DNA from: Pseudopedobacter alpinus
GTDB taxonomy: Bacteria; Bacteroidota; Bacteroidia; Sphingobacteriales; Sphingobacteriaceae
Length of the DNA stretch: 64,000 nt
Direction: 5' to 3'
NCBI RefSeq assembly: GCF_042684645.1
Contig: NZ_JBHULV010000052.1
Span: forward strand, 124,001 to 188,000
The notes beneath the pieces are model-generated. The model was not told the origin of the DNA. It made no database searches and saw nothing but the letters and a program-made list of their open reading frames with translations. Position 1 is the stretch's first letter, and every line of letters starts with the position of its first letter. Positions 62,616 to 64,000 of the stretch are shown here, in pieces. Both the position numbers and the translations under genes were made by a program.

Positions 62616-63275
62616 TTATTTCTTTGCGGAGAGTCTATTTTCCATTTTAAGCATCAAATCATATATTTTTTTAAAATAGTTAAATGCAATTATTTTACTA
62701 TTATCTTCCTGTTGTAATTGAGCAAAAGTTGGAGAGAAAGTGTTTATTTCAGTTATTTCAGGCAGTTCGAGTTTTTCTTTATTAATTAGTTTATGCTTCA
62801 CATCTTCAAAACTGAACATAAAGCCTTTGAATGATTTCGGACTTCCTTCATTTATTTTTGAAATCTCGGCATGTGTATAAGGATTTCTAATTTTTCTTCT
62901 TAAACTCGTTAATTCTGTCATTTCCGACTCTGTTATTAAACCTTCTTGTTTTGCTTTCTTTAGCGATTCAGCTAAAACTAATGAGTCAAACAAAATCTTA
63001 CTCTCTTCAATTTTTTCATTATAAGCCACAGCATTAGAATAATTGAATCCTTGCGTATGATTTTTTATTAGAGAAACTTTTATTAATCTTTCTAAGAAAT
63101 GATTTGTAGAAAATATGCTAGTCTGATATAAACCAAGTAATAAGCAATTTAGAATTTCATTTCTAAGATTAGTTAGTTCAACCATAACTATTAGTCTGCT
63201 ATCGTAGAAAGGTTGAACAGTCTCAAAATTCTCATCAATTGCAGAAGTAAACCTTTTTTGAAAAGAGTGTTTCAT
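62616..63275 (-). CDS. HEPN-like protein with Rx4H motif
   Basis: A 219-residue, almost wholly helical protein with no signal peptide. ELTSLRRKIRNPYTHAEISK contains Arg130-Asn131 and His135, the Rx4H (R-N-x3-H) active-site motif of HEPN RNases, after a helical first half (LRNEILNCLLLGLYQTSIFS). HEPN proteins act in toxin-antitoxin, abortive-infection and RNA-processing systems. A partner nucleotidyltransferase (MNT) antitoxin is not seen next to it; a lipoprotein lies downstream. Call rests on the motif and helical pattern. Confidence 0.55.
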   Translation of the reverse strand: MKHSFQKRFTSAIDENFETVQPFYDSRLIVMVELTNLRNEILNCLLLGLYQTSIFSTNHFLERLIKVSLIKNHTQGFNYSNAVAYNEKIEESKILFDSLVLAESLKKAKQEGLITESEMTELTSLRRKIRNPYTHAEISKINEGSPKSFKGFMFSFEDVKHKLINKEKLELPEITEINTFSPTFAQLQQEDNSKIIAFNYFKKIYDLMLKMENRLSAKK

Positions 63276-63435
63276 GGGTTATTCGTTTTTAGGCTTGCAG
63301 GTAACTTAAATATATGTGCAATAACACCCCCGGTAATTCATCTATATTAGATTGTATTATGGCGTTAATACTCTATATATTTTTCTCTAATACATTAAAA
63401 TCCTACTGCTAAAACCGAAAATGAATTAATAAATA

Positions 63436-63545
63436 ATGAAAGCCAAATTACCTGCAACAGCCAAACTTCCTAAGCCGGATAGCAACGAAAAACCCACAGC
63501 GAGTGAAACGAAGCGAGGATTTGTAGTGAATAGCCGGTACAGGCT
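63436..63545. repeat. GC-rich dispersed repeat
   Basis: A stretch more GC-rich than its surroundings (CCGGATAGCAACGAAAAACC, then GTGAAACGAAGCGAGGATTT) resembles dispersed Bacteroidota intergenic repeats. Frames across it on both strands look random and are not called. The remaining 63276-63435 is AT-rich with no signal. Confidence 0.5.
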
Positions 63546-63555
63546 GCTGTTAAAT

Positions 63556-63596
63556 GCAAAAAGCCTGAGTTCTTTCAAGAAAAAAAACTCAGGCTT
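63556..63596 (-). terminator. Intrinsic terminator of the MFS gene
   Basis: AAGCCTGAGTT (63561-63571) pairs perfectly with AACTCAGGCTT (63586-63596); the minus-strand tail is TTTTTGCATTT. It lies 30 bp beyond the stop of the MFS gene. Confidence 0.8.
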
Positions 63597-63625
63597 AGAA
63601 TATGTTACTTTTTGTATCAAAAAAA

Positions 63626-64000
63626 TTAATGACTCAATCTGATTTTTTCTTCTTTAACGTGGTTGTATTTAAAGATAAAAGGAAATATAATTGCTAATAA
63701 TAAAGCGTATCCGGCAAATGAAAACCAAATGCTTTGCCAATCTCTTATACCGTTTGTGGTAAAATGATCAACCACCCAACCGCTTAAAATTCCGCCAAAA
63801 AAGGCACCTAAACCGTTGGTCATTATCATAAATAAGCCTTGTGCGCTTGCTCTAATTTTAGGGTCGGCTTCACGTTCAACAAAAAGAGAACCTGATATAT
63901 TAAAGAAATCGAAAGCCATACCGTATATAATCATTGATAAAACCAATAAATATAAACCATCGCCAGGGTTGCCTATGCCAAATAAAGCAAACCTTAAAAC
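63626..64000 (-). CDS. MFS transporter, NHS nucleoside-permease-like (partial)
   Basis: Only the last 124 residues are inside the window; the frame is still open at the right edge. Four membrane helices are seen, with SLFVEREADPKIRASAQGLF and GGILSGWVVDHFTTNGIRDW typical of the nucleoside:H+ symporter (NupG/XapB) family. It would import nucleosides. A terminator follows its stop. Confidence 0.75.
   Translation of the reverse strand, partial: VLRFALFGIGNPGDGLYLLVLSMIIYGMAFDFFNISGSLFVEREADPKIRASAQGLFMIMTNGLGAFFGGILSGWVVDHFTTNGIRDWQSIWFSFAGYALLLAIIFPFIFKYNHVKEEKIRLSH

Noticed and set aside
63426..63642. Short frames on both strands before the MFS gene
   Set aside because: They cover a GC-rich repeat and a terminator hairpin; neither product has a recognisable pattern.
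1..64000. tRNA or rRNA genes, IS elements, prophage
   Set aside because: No cloverleaf-type sequence, rRNA segment, transposase, integrase or phage structural gene was recognised on either strand.

Overview
The window reads as chromosomal DNA of a Bacteroidota bacterium, most likely a Sphingobacteriaceae/Pedobacter-type organism. This is inferred from low GC, start codons without Shine-Dalgarno boxes, promoter-like TAnnTTTG elements about 20 bp after TTTAG/TTTG, families typical of the phylum (DUF2851, a fused rhamnulose-1-phosphate aldolase/dehydrogenase, PorV-like barrels, ComEC without a metallo-hydrolase tail) and palindromic intergenic repeats of the kind common in that group. No rRNA, tRNA, CRISPR array, complete insertion sequence or prophage was seen.

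Layout. 1-6.1 kb: a palindromic repeat cluster, an AsmA-like envelope protein, a secreted CocE-type hydrolase, two small membrane proteins and a DUF1206 protein. 6.4-15.6 kb: an L-rhamnose operon (rhaT, fused aldolase/lactaldehyde dehydrogenase, rhaI, an FGGY kinase) running directly into lutABC, so rhamnose would be taken through lactaldehyde and L-lactate to pyruvate plus DHAP. 15.9-28 kb: MarC, a GDSL hydrolase, DUF2851, PspC-like and ankyrin proteins, then ftsK-lolA and a short run with a PhnP-like hydrolase and a SEC-C protein, an esterase and a four-helix-bundle membrane protein. 27.9-31.8 kb: a trp attenuator with a Trp-Trp-Trp leader peptide in front of trpD-trpF-trpB-trpA; trpE, trpG and trpC are absent here. 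31.8-39.9 kb: two tandem nhaA genes, a TsaC/Sua5-type gene, a VOC protein, YqgE/AlgH, purK-purE and nuoA-nuoB detached from the rest of nuo.

40-55 kb: envelope and uptake genes. These include an HI0933-type flavoprotein, a CAP-domain protein paired with an unknown membrane protein, an LTA-synthase-like sulfatase, and a compact minus-strand set of PorV-like barrel, HhH-plus-barrel protein, ComEC and enoyl-CoA hydratase. A phosphoesterase, a lipid kinase, MerR and M23 genes follow. 55.3-57 kb: an ECF sigma factor next to a membrane protein that joins an anti-sigma-like cytosolic part to a periplasmic trypsin-like protease with an intact triad. 57.2-58.1 kb: a decayed HigB/HigA-type toxin-antitoxin locus with its operator and a 105-bp inverted-repeat element. 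58.1-61.3 kb: an esterase, a thioesterase, a flavin-binding PNPOx-like protein and metA, which carries the glutamate linked to acetyl-CoA use. 61.3-63.6 kb: a small accessory stretch with a lipoprotein, a HEPN-type Rx4H protein, a second 105-bp inverted-repeat element and a GC-rich repeat. The window ends inside an MFS transporter.

The strongest leads for new biology are the ECF sigma/anti-sigma-protease pair, the barrel-HhH-ComEC set, and the accessory tail with the HEPN protein and repeat-bounded elements. All functional calls come from reading motifs; no database search was run.
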